From Microvirga ossetica (GTDB lineage Bacteria > Pseudomonadota > Alphaproteobacteria > Rhizobiales > Beijerinckiaceae): a DNA stretch of 64,000 bases. The stretch lies in NCBI RefSeq assembly GCF_002741015.1, contig NZ_CP016617.1, forward strand, positions 434,001 to 498,000. Direction: 5' to 3'. Made by a program: the position numbers and the translations under genes. The notes beneath the pieces were generated by a model. The model saw only the letters and a program-made list of their open reading frames with translations. It did no database searches and was not told the DNA's origin. Positions 44,622 through 54,030 of this stretch are shown here, piece by piece (the stretch's first letter is position 1; the number at the start of each line of letters is the position of its first letter).

Positions 44622-45821
44622 ATGACACGTTGGACCGGAAAGATCTTGCTGGTGCTGGGTTCTGGGCTGGGGATGTACTTCAGCATCGGGATCGTGCTCA
44701 TCCATGGCTTCGGTGTCTTCATCCTGCCGATTGCCGAGGACACCGGCTGGGATCGGAGATCCATCGCCGCAGTCGTCGCCCCGGTCGCCCTGGTCAACGG
44801 CTTGATGTCTCCACTCGTCGGCGTCCTCACGGATCGGTTCGGGCCCCGCTCGGTGCTCACCGTATCATCGGTGACCACTGGAGTTGGGCTTGCCGGGATC
44901 GGGCTAACATCGGGAAGCCTTTCCGCCTTCGTTGCCGCCGTCGTCCTGGCAAGCATCCTGGGCGGAGCGCAAACCGGAGTGCCTTACACCCAGGTGGTTA
45001 TCGGGTGGTTCAATGCCCGGCGGGGTCTGGCATTGGGCGCCATGCTCTCGTTCGTCGGGTTGGGCATCGCATCGGTTCCGCCAATCCTCTCGCTCATCAT
45101 CGCGACGTGGGGCTGGCGTTCCGCCTTCGTGATGGCCGGACTGGCAACGATGCTGGTCACGCTTCCGATCGCGCTGTTCCTGATCCGGGATCCTCCAGCG
45201 CGTCGTCCGGGGGGCGAAGGCGAAGGTCACACGCTGCGCGAAGCCATGATGACTCCAAGTTTCTGGCTGATGCTCGGCGCGTTCTTCATGAACTATCTCG
45301 TGGCCGCCGCGGGCTCGATCTCACTGCCCGTCATCCTTGCGGACAGAGGAGTGCCGACAGGCAATGCCGCCGTCATCCTGAGCGTTGTCGGTGGCGCGTT
45401 CATTGTGGCGCGGCTCGGGTTCGGAGCGCTTCTCGACCGCTTCCCGCCCGTTCCGCTGACCAGTCTGGTCTTCCTCGCGCCCGCTGCCGGGCACCTGCTC
45501 CTTGCCAGTTCCGGCGGCCCCTTTCCAGCAGGACTCAGTGCCATCATGTTTGGGCTCGCGTTGGGTGCCGAGGGCGATGCGATGGGCTATTTGCTGGCAC
45601 AGCGCTTCGGGACCAAGCATTTCGGGAAGATCTACGGGATCAACTACTTCGCCTTCACGCTCGGGGCAGGACTTGGTCCGGCAGCGCTTCACATGGTGGC
45701 CGGATCAGGCGAACATTACGTGATGGCCTTCATGGCCTTCGCGGTACTGGGCATGATCGCCCCAATCATGCTCCTATTGGAATGGAAGCAATCCGACCGT
45801 CGCCGAACCTGGGTGATCTAG
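44622..45821 (+). CDS. MFS transporter (monocarboxylate/oxalate-formate-like)
   Basis: The 399-residue protein has twelve hydrophobic segments and the layout of the OFA/monocarboxylate MFS group: an early GMYFSIGIVLIHGFGVFILP segment, the DRFGPR loop, and a FGKIYGINYFAFTLGAGLGP segment near the end. ATG at 44,622 was chosen because it begins just before the first membrane segment; the frame is open upstream to 44,544. The substrate is unknown. Confidence 0.87.
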   Translation: MTRWTGKILLVLGSGLGMYFSIGIVLIHGFGVFILPIAEDTGWDRRSIAAVVAPVALVNGLMSPLVGVLTDRFGPRSVLTVSSVTTGVGLAGIGLTSGSLSAFVAAVVLASILGGAQTGVPYTQVVIGWFNARRGLALGAMLSFVGLGIASVPPILSLIIATWGWRSAFVMAGLATMLVTLPIALFLIRDPPARRPGGEGEGHTLREAMMTPSFWLMLGAFFMNYLVAAAGSISLPVILADRGVPTGNAAVILSVVGGAFIVARLGFGALLDRFPPVPLTSLVFLAPAAGHLLLASSGGPFPAGLSAIMFGLALGAEGDAMGYLLAQRFGTKHFGKIYGINYFAFTLGAGLGPAALHMVAGSGEHYVMAFMAFAVLGMIAPIMLLLEWKQSDRRRTWVI

Positions 45822-46993
45822 GATTTCCTTCTGGACGGAGAACCAGAAGGGTGCGAGGTCAAAAGGGTCACGACCGTCGTCATGGGCCGCTTGTCACAGG
45901 CTCCGCGGAGGTCATCGAGTAGAGCCCGTGCCCGTTGGAGATCGCGGGTCTCGAAGCCCTCCTCGAAGCGTTCATACGTCGATGAGAGAAGAGACTTCGC
46001 CGGTTCGCTTTCCCCCGAGTGGTGCCAGAGGTCGGCCAGACTGGTCGCGGAGCGCAGTTCCCACGACAACGCGCCTTGGTGGCGGGCCAACTCGAGAGAC
46101 TCCAGGTATGGCGTTTCGACTGCGTGCGTCGTCTCGGCTGGGCCAGACAGGCGCATCAGGTCGCCCTTGATCCGCAGCAGTTCCGGCATGCACCAGACTT
46201 CCCCCTGGACCCGCGACAACGTCAGTGCCTCCTCGATGGTGACGTGAGCCGCGTCGATCTCGCCGTGAACGCCAAACTCCTTGGCCAGGATCCCGAGGTA
46301 GTATGGACGCCGCATGACAAATCCCATGTCGGAGAGTTCTGCGAGCGTGTGGCGGAGGATGTCCAAGCCCGCCATCTCACCACTTTCCAGCAGCCACTCT
46401 CCGCGCAGGCAGCGCCCCATCGCGCTCCAGACCGTCATGGCATGCCTTGCCACGTGATCCTCGATCATTGCGAGTAGCCGCTCGGCGCCAGGCAGGTCTC
46501 CAACCAGCAGGGCAAGGGGACATGCGGTGTGGACGAGCGCATTGCAGAGCGCAAGAGCATGGTCGGCCTTCTGCGCTCCGACGAGTTGCTGCTCTGCCAT
46601 CCGGGCAGCCTGATCCGGATAGCCTTGGAGCCAAAGGACATTGGCCAAGGTGCCACTTGCCGCCAACCGCGGATCGAGCTGGAACCGAGCGGTTTCCGCC
46701 CGGACCGCCGGAGGAACGTATTGTCGGATCATTCGCTCGAGATGGCTGCGGGCTTCGGCAAGGTCTCCCAGATAGCGCAGGGCGGTTCCGATCTGCCGCT
46801 CGACGTTGATGGTGGCTGGGCGGTCATCACGGGCACTCGCGATGGCGCTGATCCTGTTCGCGATCACGAGCGCCGTCCGGTGGTCGCCGATCCAGGTATG
46901 GTAGTCGCAGAGCCCCCACAGGCAGCGCAACTGGTACTCGCCATCGTCGAGGCGTTCGGCGAGGTCTAGGGCCTGCACCCAGGCCGACCTCAC
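45818..46993 (-). pseudogene. C-terminal (TPR-like) part of a winged-helix ATPase regulator, in a shifted frame
   Basis: The 391-residue frame encodes helical TPR-like repeats of a large regulator whose N-terminal part is at 46,990-48,750. It starts with a GTG that overlaps the stop of the upstream part (GTGA). The two parts normally form one protein of about 975 residues, and a -1 shift at CCC-CGG would join GPVPR directly to VRSAWVQ. Either the gene has suffered a one-base loss or the two halves are made separately by coupled translation. I favour a frameshifted single gene. Confidence 0.7.
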
Positions 46994-48750
46994 CGGGGAA
47001 CCGGCCCCCGAGTATGGAGCAGGGCCGTGCCGAGCGCCATGCGAAGTTTCATCTCGTCATGCTCGCGCAGCGATCCGTCATCGGAATGCGCGAGAGCACG
47101 TTCCACGCAAGCGCGGCACTCTCCCACGAGCGACAGATGCTCCCAGAGCGGTATCGCAGCCGCAGTCAGGGCGACGCCGATCGGGATGTCGTGTTGGTCA
47201 GTGAAGGCCCAGTTCAAGGCAAGGCGGATGTCGTCGAGTTGGCGTCGGTGATCGCCGATCCACTCGGGCGCTGGCCTGGTGTGCCATTCCGCCTCCGCCT
47301 GCGCTGCCAGGTCCAACATGTTCTCGGCGTGGCGTCGTCGAAGTCGGTCGCGTTCGCCGGCTTCGGCCAGCTTCTGGAGAGCGTAGCCGCGAGTCGTGTC
47401 GAGGAAACGATAATGCGACGCTGCCCCCCTCGCGTCCACGGACAGGAGGGACTTGGCGACGAGACTTGCCAGGCCTTCAACCAGATCGGTCCGGTCCAAA
47501 TCTCCATCGGCAGCCAGGGCACAGGCGGATTCGAGACTGAAGGTTCCCGCGAAGACCGCAAGGCGTCGCAGGATCGTGCGTTCGCTCTCGGACAGGAGGT
47601 CATGGCTCCAGTCCAGCGTGGCGGACAGGGATTGATGGCGTCCCGGAGCATCACGCCGCCCCATGAGCATACGGAACCGGTCATCGAGGAGGTCAAGGAT
47701 CTCGCGGACCTGGAAGGCGTCGATGCGTGTCGCAGCGAGTTCGATGGCCAGCGCCACGCCGTCGAGCTTGCGGCAAATCTCGGAGACGGCCGGCGCATTT
47801 GCGTCATCCAGGGAGAACGCATTGAGGGTTGCAGTAGCGCGTTCCACGAAAAGTTCGACGGCCGGAAAGGCCAGAGCCTCCGCGGCCATAAGCTCGTGCG
47901 AGTCCGGCGGGGTCTCCAGGGGCGGAAGGCGATAAACCAGCTCGCCTTCCGCACGAAGCGCCTCCCGGCTGGTCGCAAGAATGCGGACCCCAGCGGCAGC
48001 CGCGAGGATGTCCCTCACACAGATCGCCGCTGCGTCGATGATGTGCTCGCAATTGTCGAGAACGAGCATGAGCCGTCGGTCGCGCAGGAACATCCGCAAT
48101 GCCGACCGCTCATCGGCCGAATGCACGGTGAGACCGATTGCGGCCGCAATCGCACTCGGCACCAAAGCTGGATCGGTCACAGGCGCGAGATCGACAAGCC
48201 GGACATCATGCTCGATGGTCTCGGCCATGCGCGCGGCAACGGCGAGAGCGACCGTCGTCTTTCCGATCCCTGCGGCTCCGACAACCGTAACGAGTCTTGC
48301 TCCTTCGCACATCGACAGGATCGCGTCGCTGGCCTGTCCTCGTCCGAGGACGCGCGTTGCGGGGATTGGAAGATTGTGTGCACGGAGGCGGGCCGGAGCG
48401 TCATTGTGTGTAGCCGCATCGTCACCGAGGATCTGGACGGGGGAGACGAACCGGTAGCCCCTGCCGCTGACTGTCTCTATATACCGGACGCCGCCTCGCC
48501 CGTCTCCCAGGGTCCGTCGGAGGGCCGCGACGTTGACCTTCAAGTTGCTTTCCTCGACGAAGGTCTCCGGCCAGACGCGGGCCCGCAGCTCGTCCTTGCC
48601 CACCAGTTTGCCCGAGCGTTCGACGAGCGCCAACAATATTTCGAGTGCGCGGCTTCCGATTCGAACAGGCTTGCTGCCCTCCATGAGCGACCACCGCTCG
48701 GGAATGAGGACGAAGGGACCGAACAGGATTGTTCTATTGCTGCCGCTCAC
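46990..48750 (-). CDS. Winged-helix regulator with NTPase domain (N-terminal part of a split gene)
   Basis: The 586-residue product has an OmpR-type winged helix (about residues 5-105, SNLKVNVAALRRTLGD and the ETVSGRGYRF wing), then a STAND-type NTPase with Walker A GAAGIGKTT and Walker B LMLVLDNCEH, then the start of a helical repeat region. Such proteins couple a sensor or repeat domain to DNA binding. The start is a GTG with a weak ribosome-binding site. The C-terminal repeats continue in a different frame at 45,818-46,993. Confidence 0.85.
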   Translation of the reverse strand: MSGSNRTILFGPFVLIPERWSLMEGSKPVRIGSRALEILLALVERSGKLVGKDELRARVWPETFVEESNLKVNVAALRRTLGDGRGGVRYIETVSGRGYRFVSPVQILGDDAATHNDAPARLRAHNLPIPATRVLGRGQASDAILSMCEGARLVTVVGAAGIGKTTVALAVAARMAETIEHDVRLVDLAPVTDPALVPSAIAAAIGLTVHSADERSALRMFLRDRRLMLVLDNCEHIIDAAAICVRDILAAAAGVRILATSREALRAEGELVYRLPPLETPPDSHELMAAEALAFPAVELFVERATATLNAFSLDDANAPAVSEICRKLDGVALAIELAATRIDAFQVREILDLLDDRFRMLMGRRDAPGRHQSLSATLDWSHDLLSESERTILRRLAVFAGTFSLESACALAADGDLDRTDLVEGLASLVAKSLLSVDARGAASHYRFLDTTRGYALQKLAEAGERDRLRRRHAENMLDLAAQAEAEWHTRPAPEWIGDHRRQLDDIRLALNWAFTDQHDIPIGVALTAAAIPLWEHLSLVGECRACVERALAHSDDGSLREHDEMKLRMALGTALLHTRGPVPR

Positions 48751-48897
48751 ATCCAGTTGCCACTTGTTCTATAAGTGGTTGCAGGGCAAAACTGCCCGAA
48801 TGCGCTACGGAGTACAAGTAACCTGAATGCGACCGGTCCTCGTACGGCCGCCCCATTGCGAATAGCAGAAAAAGGTCGAGGTTCCACGACGAGACCT

Positions 48898-49203
48898 TCA
48901 TACGAAGCGCGGGATCGGGCCCCGCTGCGGTGTTCGATTGGGCAGGTCGACCTCGATCTCGTCGATGTAACACCAGCCCCAGCCTTCGGGCGGATCATAG
49001 CCCTCGATGATGGGATGCCCGGTCGCCTCGAAATGTCTCGTCGCGTGACGGTTGGGAGAGTCATCGCAGCAGCCGACATGGCCGCAGGTCCGGCACAGAC
49101 GCAGATGCACCCAGGGCGAGCCCGTCTTCAGGCATTCCTCGCACCCGCGAGTGCTTGGCGTGACGTCCCGGATACTCGCGACATGGCTGCATGAACCACT
49201 CAT
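48898..49203 (-). CDS. UBP-type zinc finger protein
   Basis: The 101-residue protein is one UBP-type zinc finger: cysteines and histidines in GCEEC, LRLCRTCGHVGCCDDSPNRH, ATRHFEATGHP, then the GWGWCYIDE segment. In eukaryotes this fold binds the free C-terminus of ubiquitin. The bacterial versions have no known ligand. Its ATG overlaps the stop of the flavoprotein gene upstream (ATGA), so both are made from one transcript and probably act together. Confidence 0.9.
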   Translation of the reverse strand: MSGSCSHVASIRDVTPSTRGCEECLKTGSPWVHLRLCRTCGHVGCCDDSPNRHATRHFEATGHPIIEGYDPPEGWGWCYIDEIEVDLPNRTPQRGPIPRFV

Positions 49204-50903
49204 CAGGTCATCCTCATCGATTGGGGCACACTCGGTTGCCGACCTCGCCCGGCAAGGCAGGCATGCAATGCCGCCACGACCTGAGCACCTTCCCCGACCG
49301 CGGCCGATACCCGCTTGACCGAACCCGAGCGCACGTCGCCGATGGCGAAGACGCCGCTGCGGCTCGTCTCAAGGGGATGGCGCTCCTGGCCTGCCGTGGC
49401 TCCGGTGCGGATGAACCCTTTGCCATCCAGCGCGATGTCGCTTCCTGTGAGCCAGTCGGTATAGGGATCAGCCCTAATGAACAAGAAGAGGTGGCGGATC
49501 GGGCACGTCCCTTCCTCTCCCTGGCGGTTGCGCCACCGGATGGATTCGAGACTCTCTCCCTGTCCGTCCAGCCCCGTGACCGTCGTCTCGGGCAACACCT
49601 TGATGTTGCGCTGCGCCTCGATGCGCTCGATCAGGTAACGCGACATGCTGGCCTCCAGGTCAACGCCACGTACGAGAAGCCACACCGTCTTCACCTGGCT
49701 GGCCAGGTAGACGGCCGCTTGTCCGGCTGAATTGCCCGCCCCCACGAGCGCGACCTCCTGCCCGGTGCAAAGCTTTGCCTCGATCGGAGAGGCCCAGTAA
49801 TGCACGCTCGAGCCTTCGAACTGCGCCAGGTTGGCCACGTCGAGGCGACGGTAGCGGGCGCCGCTGGCTACAATCACGGCGCGCGCGTGCACGGTCTCAT
49901 CTGTTCCTGTCCTGAGCCTAAATTGTTGGCCGCCATCACCGGCGGCGAGACCCAGGTGCTCGGCCTCGTTGGGGATGACCATCTCCACGCCGAACTTCTG
50001 CGCTTGGGTATAGGCGCGCGCCATCAGCGCCAGGCCGGAGATCCCGGTCGGGAACCCGAGATAGTTCTCGATGCGGGCCGAGGCGCCCGCCTGCCCGCCG
50101 AAAGCGCGGCAGTCAAGCACGATGACGGACAGGCCCTCGGAGGCCGCATACACGGCCGCCGCCAAGCCGGCGGGACCGGCGCCGATGATGGCGACGTCAT
50201 AGAGCTTCGACCCGTCGATCGGCTTCACGAGGCCGATGCAGCGGGCAAGCTCCCGCTCCCCCGGGTTGAGTAGGAGTTTCCCATTCGGACACAGCACGAT
50301 CGGCAGGTGATGGGGGTCGACGTGGAAGCGCTCGACGAGGCATCGGGCGCAGGAATCCGTCTCCGCATCCAGCACCCGGTGCGGGTGGCCGCTGCGGGTC
50401 AGGAAGCCTTGCAGGCGCAGCACGTCGCCATCGTTCTGGTGCCCGATGATGATGGGTCCGCTGCCGGCACTTTCCAGGAGACCGACGCGGCGCAGGATGA
50501 GCGCCCGCATGACGCGCTCGCCGAGGGTGGCCTCCTGGACCATCAGGTCACGCAGCCGTCGCGAGGGAATGATGAACGCGTCGACGGGCTCGATGGCCGC
50601 CGCCGTCACGAGAGAGGGGCGTTCGGAGAGCTGCGCCAGTTCGCCCGCGAAGCTGCCGGGGCCATGGACGACGATGGTCTCGTGCCGATCGCCGCCGCCA
50701 TCCTGGCTGATCTCGACCTTGCCGGACACGATCACGATGAGTCCTGGTGCGATGTCGCCGGCCCTGACGATACGTGCGCCTGCCTCAAAAGCCGCGGCCT
50801 CGCCGAAGCGTCTTATCCGGGCAATGTCGTCCGGGGACAGGGTGGGAAACATCTGGTCGCGACGGGTATCGTACGTGGCAGAAGGAGACATGGTTTCCAC
50901 CAT
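49203..50903 (-). CDS. Cyclic-nucleotide-binding, thioredoxin-reductase-like flavoprotein
   Basis: The 566-residue protein has an N-terminal cyclic-nucleotide-binding domain (about residues 20-135, with GELAQLSERPSLVTA as phosphate-binding segment), a thioredoxin-like middle domain (about 148-228) and a C-terminal thioredoxin-reductase-like FAD/NADPH module (FAD motif GAGPAG at 241-246; NADPH motif GAGNSAG). The redox-active CxxC of true thioredoxin reductases is missing from the NADPH domain, but the middle domain has a C185-A-R-C188 pair. ATG at 50,903 was chosen over the TTG at 50,912. The stop overlaps the zinc-finger gene. Regulation of the reductase by cAMP or cGMP is an inference. Confidence 0.88.
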   Translation of the reverse strand: MVETMSPSATYDTRRDQMFPTLSPDDIARIRRFGEAAAFEAGARIVRAGDIAPGLIVIVSGKVEISQDGGGDRHETIVVHGPGSFAGELAQLSERPSLVTAAAIEPVDAFIIPSRRLRDLMVQEATLGERVMRALILRRVGLLESAGSGPIIIGHQNDGDVLRLQGFLTRSGHPHRVLDAETDSCARCLVERFHVDPHHLPIVLCPNGKLLLNPGERELARCIGLVKPIDGSKLYDVAIIGAGPAGLAAAVYAASEGLSVIVLDCRAFGGQAGASARIENYLGFPTGISGLALMARAYTQAQKFGVEMVIPNEAEHLGLAAGDGGQQFRLRTGTDETVHARAVIVASGARYRRLDVANLAQFEGSSVHYWASPIEAKLCTGQEVALVGAGNSAGQAAVYLASQVKTVWLLVRGVDLEASMSRYLIERIEAQRNIKVLPETTVTGLDGQGESLESIRWRNRQGEEGTCPIRHLFLFIRADPYTDWLTGSDIALDGKGFIRTGATAGQERHPLETSRSGVFAIGDVRSGSVKRVSAAVGEGAQVVAALHACLAGRGRQPSVPQSMRMT

Positions 50904-51064
50904 TCCGCTCAAGTCATGCGGCTCAGCCTATCCGGTGCGGCCCGGCTTGAACAGAACCTGGGGCCAGCATAAAAGGTGATCGGTCCCATTCCATCGCTGA
51001 ATTGGTTTTCGGTCGGCTGCGCTGATAGGGAACGGCTGAGCCCAATCAGCCTTCGGAGCCCGCC

Positions 51065-51952
51065 GTGCCCCGCTTTCCGTACGAGACTGTCGACGTCTTC
51101 ACTGACCGCCCCTTCGGCGGCAATCCGCTCGCTGTCTTCACCGACGCGCGCGGGCTGTCCGACGCGCAGATGCAGGCGCTGGCGGCGGAGATGAACTACA
51201 GCGAGACAACGTTCGTCCTGCCAGCCGACGATCCGGCCAATGACGCCCGTGTGCGTATCTTCCATCGCACGGCCGAGATGCCCTTTGCCGGCCATCCCAA
51301 TGTCGGCACGGCTTATGTGCTGGCGCGCCATGGCCGCGACCGCGACGGTGTGCTGCGGTTCGAGCAGAAGGCTGGCCTCGTCGAGATCGCTGTCGAGCGC
51401 GATCCGGCCGGATCGGTGACAGGGGCGGTTATCGCCGCGCCGCAGCCCTTGTCCCTCGGTATGGAGTTGCCTAATGACGAGATCGCCACCTGCGTCGGGC
51501 TTTCACGTGACGATATCGCTACAGCAGCCCACAAGCCGGTGCAGGCTTCGGTCGGCGTCAAGTTCGTGCTGACGCAGGTCGCGGCGGAAGCTCTTGCCAG
51601 AGCGACACCCGATGTCGCCGCTTTTCGCAAGCTCGTGCGGCTGCATGGCGATCTGGCCGGACGCTTGTCGCTGTTCCTCTATGCGCGTGACGGCGGCTCG
51701 ATCCGGGCCCGGATGTTCGCACCGCTCGCAGGCACCTGGGAAGACCCGGCCACGGGAAGCGCCAGCGCCACGCTCGGCGCTCTGCTGCTCTCGCTCGATG
51801 GTGGAGACAAGGCCGCCTTCACCATCACTCAGGGCGTCGAGATGGGCCGGCCAAGCCTGCTCAAGGTGACGTCGTGGCGCGCCGAGGATGGCTATCACTC
51901 GCGTGTCGGCGGCAATTGCACCCCGATGTTCCGGGGCGAAGCGCTGCTTTAG
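51065..51952 (+). CDS. PhzF-family isomerase
   Basis: The 295-residue protein has the two-domain PhzF fold: opening ETVDVFTDRPFGGNPLAVF, the catalytic-glutamate region AEMNYSETTFV, the MPFAGHPNVGTA segment and the second-domain EDPATGSASATLGALL. Family members include the phenazine biosynthesis isomerase, but most bacterial copies are of unknown substrate and no phenazine genes are present here. It begins with a GTG. Confidence 0.92.
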   Translation: MPRFPYETVDVFTDRPFGGNPLAVFTDARGLSDAQMQALAAEMNYSETTFVLPADDPANDARVRIFHRTAEMPFAGHPNVGTAYVLARHGRDRDGVLRFEQKAGLVEIAVERDPAGSVTGAVIAAPQPLSLGMELPNDEIATCVGLSRDDIATAAHKPVQASVGVKFVLTQVAAEALARATPDVAAFRKLVRLHGDLAGRLSLFLYARDGGSIRARMFAPLAGTWEDPATGSASATLGALLLSLDGGDKAAFTITQGVEMGRPSLLKVTSWRAEDGYHSRVGGNCTPMFRGEALL

Positions 51953-52161
51953 AGGACCGAGTGCTCCAAGAGGTCCTTCCGCGGAACTGAACCAAAATCC
52001 CGGAACGTCGTCTCCTGGCACGGGCCTGACCTTAGCCGTACTTCCGTCCTGCTGGGATGAGCGGACCTTCGTTCAGGCCGACGGTACCACCGAGCTTGAC
52101 CCAAAGCCGACAGTCCCTCCCGCTCAGGATGACCAGTTCTCTCTGAACTCGCCGAACAACG
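51953..52161. repeat. Intergenic copy of the 100-bp dispersed repeat
   Basis: Bases 52,016-52,110 match 26,552-26,652 in blocks including TGACCTTAGCCGTACTTCCG, CTGCTGGGATGAGC and GTTCAGGCC. The copy ends in TTGACCCAAAGC, also present near 28,771. Confidence 0.6.
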
Positions 52162-52937
52162 TCAGTCCCCACAGGCGTAGAGCGTCTGGCCCGTCACATA
52201 CGACGCATCACCGGAGGCCAGGAATGCGAACACGGCCGCCATCTCCTCCGGCGTGCCTGCACGGCCCATGGGAATGTGGCTTTCGACGTTCGCCCGCGCC
52301 TCTTGGTCATCCTTCCAGGCTGCATTGATGTCGGTGACGATGGCTCCCGGGGCGACCGCATTCACCCGGATGCCGCGATCGGCGTATTCCAGGGCCAGCG
52401 TCCGCGTCAGGTTCCTGAGGCCGCCCTTACTGATCGAGTAGGCGATGAACCCCGGTTTCGGCACGATCTCGTGGACGCTCGAGCAGTTGAGGATCGTCCC
52501 TCCTCCAGGCCGTGACAGAAAGTGCCTGATTGCAACCTGCGAGCAGATCAGGGGACCGGTCAGGTCGACATTCAGAATGCGCCGATATTCGTCGATGGGA
52601 TAGATGTGGCTTTCCGCCTCCGACTGGATCCCCGAGTTGTTCACCAGGATGTCGAGACGCCCCAGGCTCCAAGCACCTCGTCGAACATGCGCGAGATCGC
52701 GTGCTCGTCACCGACGTCGGCCTGGACGATCATATGCGCCGTGCCGGAGCAGCCGCCGTGGCGGGAAGCTTCCCGCGCCTGGCGAAGCGTCTCCTCGGCC
52801 GCGTCGTACGAGCCGCTGAAATTGATGGCGACGGTGGCGCCCTCCCTGGCAAAGCGGACGGCAATGGCCCGACCGATCCCGCGCGAGGCCCCCGTGATCA
52901 GGGCATACCGCCCTTCGAGACAGCCAGTAGTCGTCAT
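52162..52937 (-). pseudogene. Short-chain dehydrogenase/reductase gene with one frameshift
   Basis: The 5' part (52,641-52,937) encodes the coenzyme motif TGASRGIG and the first half of a glucose/ribitol-dehydrogenase-like SDR. The 3' part (52,162-52,644) encodes NNSGIQ, the catalytic Ser (NCSSVHE), the Y-x3-K pair (AYSISKGG) and the C-terminal VTGQTLYACGD. The frame changes at TGGGGCGTC: one extra C would give LGAWGRLDILVNN and a normal protein of about 258 residues. It is a one-base deletion, either a real mutation or a sequencing error. Confidence 0.85.
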
Positions 52938-53448
52938 GATGTCGGTCCTCCGGAATGCTCGGGTTGCTTTGGCCCCGCCCGGCCCACCACGTAATCATCC
53001 TGCCCACATCCCAGGGCACGGGATGGAACGTCAGCCTCTCACCTGACCCGACGGACCCGCGTCATTGGGAACGGCTGCCGGGGTGGTCCGGCGTGACCTG
53101 CCCAGGCCTCGAGCCAGGGCCAAGGTATCCGGGCATCCGGCGGCGATACTGATCCCCCATCCACCCATCACCTAGGCGTGGCAAAGGCGTTGACGAGATC
53201 GGAAGCCCGGTGGTGGGCCACAGGCACACAAGTTCCTGATCGCAAGTGTCTGTGAAGACGCGCAGGACATCGGCCGAGCCGAGGGTAAGGGGCGGCAGTG
53301 CGCCGGCTTGAAGAGGTTCCCGGATGACCGCCTGGCCCATCCAATCGCCGTCGCCTGCCCGTGATCGCAGACCCATCGAATGGACACATCCATCTCGATG
53401 TTGACACTCGAAGCCTCGTTCCCATGTCGATCCATGGAGGTCACTGCG
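52938..53448. other. Intergenic region upstream of msrB
   Basis: No gene is supported in about 510 bases between the SDR and msrB, although long frames remain open on the reverse strand because of the high GC content. GGAGG ten bases before the msrB ATG is the only clear signal. Confidence 0.45.
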
Positions 53449-53937
53449 ATGGTGACGCGCCGGATCCTGGTGAACGCCGGTATCGCGAGCCTTGCTGTTG
53501 CGGCCGGGACATTCAGGCGGATGCCCCGAGCTTTCGCCGGCGAGCGTTTCGCCGTGACACATACCGATGCCGAGTGGCGCAAGCTCCTCAATCCCAGCCA
53601 ATATGCCGTGCTCAGGCGGAGCGGCACCGAGGCACCTTTCAGCAGTCCCTTGCTCAACGAACATCGCAACGGGACCTTCACCTGCGCCGGCTGCGGGCCC
53701 GAGCTGTTCTCCTCCACGACCAAGTTCGAGAGCGGCACCGGTTGGCCCAGCTTCTGGGTGCCATTGGAGCGGGCGGTGGGCATCGAGGAAGACAAATCCC
53801 ATGGCATGGTCCGCACGGCGGTGCACTGCCAGCGGTGCGGCGGCCATCTCGGCCAAGTCTTCGATGACGGGCCGCCCCCGACTGGGCAGCGCTATTGCAT
53901 GAACGGTGCCGCAATGAACTTCATTCCCGCCGCCTGA
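53449..53937 (+). CDS. msrB: Exported peptide-methionine (R)-S-oxide reductase
   Basis: The 162-residue protein has a signal sequence with paired arginines (VTRRILVNAG, ending FAGE) and an MsrB domain. Zinc-binding CxxC pairs are in FTCAGCG and HCQRCGG, and the catalytic cysteine is in RYCMNGAAMNF. It repairs methionine-R-sulfoxide, here probably in periplasmic proteins. ATG at 53,449 follows GGAGG. It is convergent with the sigma-factor pseudogene, which fits an oxidative-stress setting. Confidence 0.92.
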   Translation: MVTRRILVNAGIASLAVAAGTFRRMPRAFAGERFAVTHTDAEWRKLLNPSQYAVLRRSGTEAPFSSPLLNEHRNGTFTCAGCGPELFSSTTKFESGTGWPSFWVPLERAVGIEEDKSHGMVRTAVHCQRCGGHLGQVFDDGPPPTGQRYCMNGAAMNFIPAA

Positions 53938-54030
53938 TCCACAGGGAGGGTACCCGATGAGACAAGCCGGAGCCGCCACCGCCGAGCACCACGCGCGGCG
54001 TTCGACGACCGTCCTCTTCCTCTCGGTCGT

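Noticed and set aside
53062..54030. Long reverse-strand open frame continuing past the sigma-factor remnant
   Set aside because: It is antisense to msrB and shows no family features after about 54,031; high GC keeps the frame open by chance.
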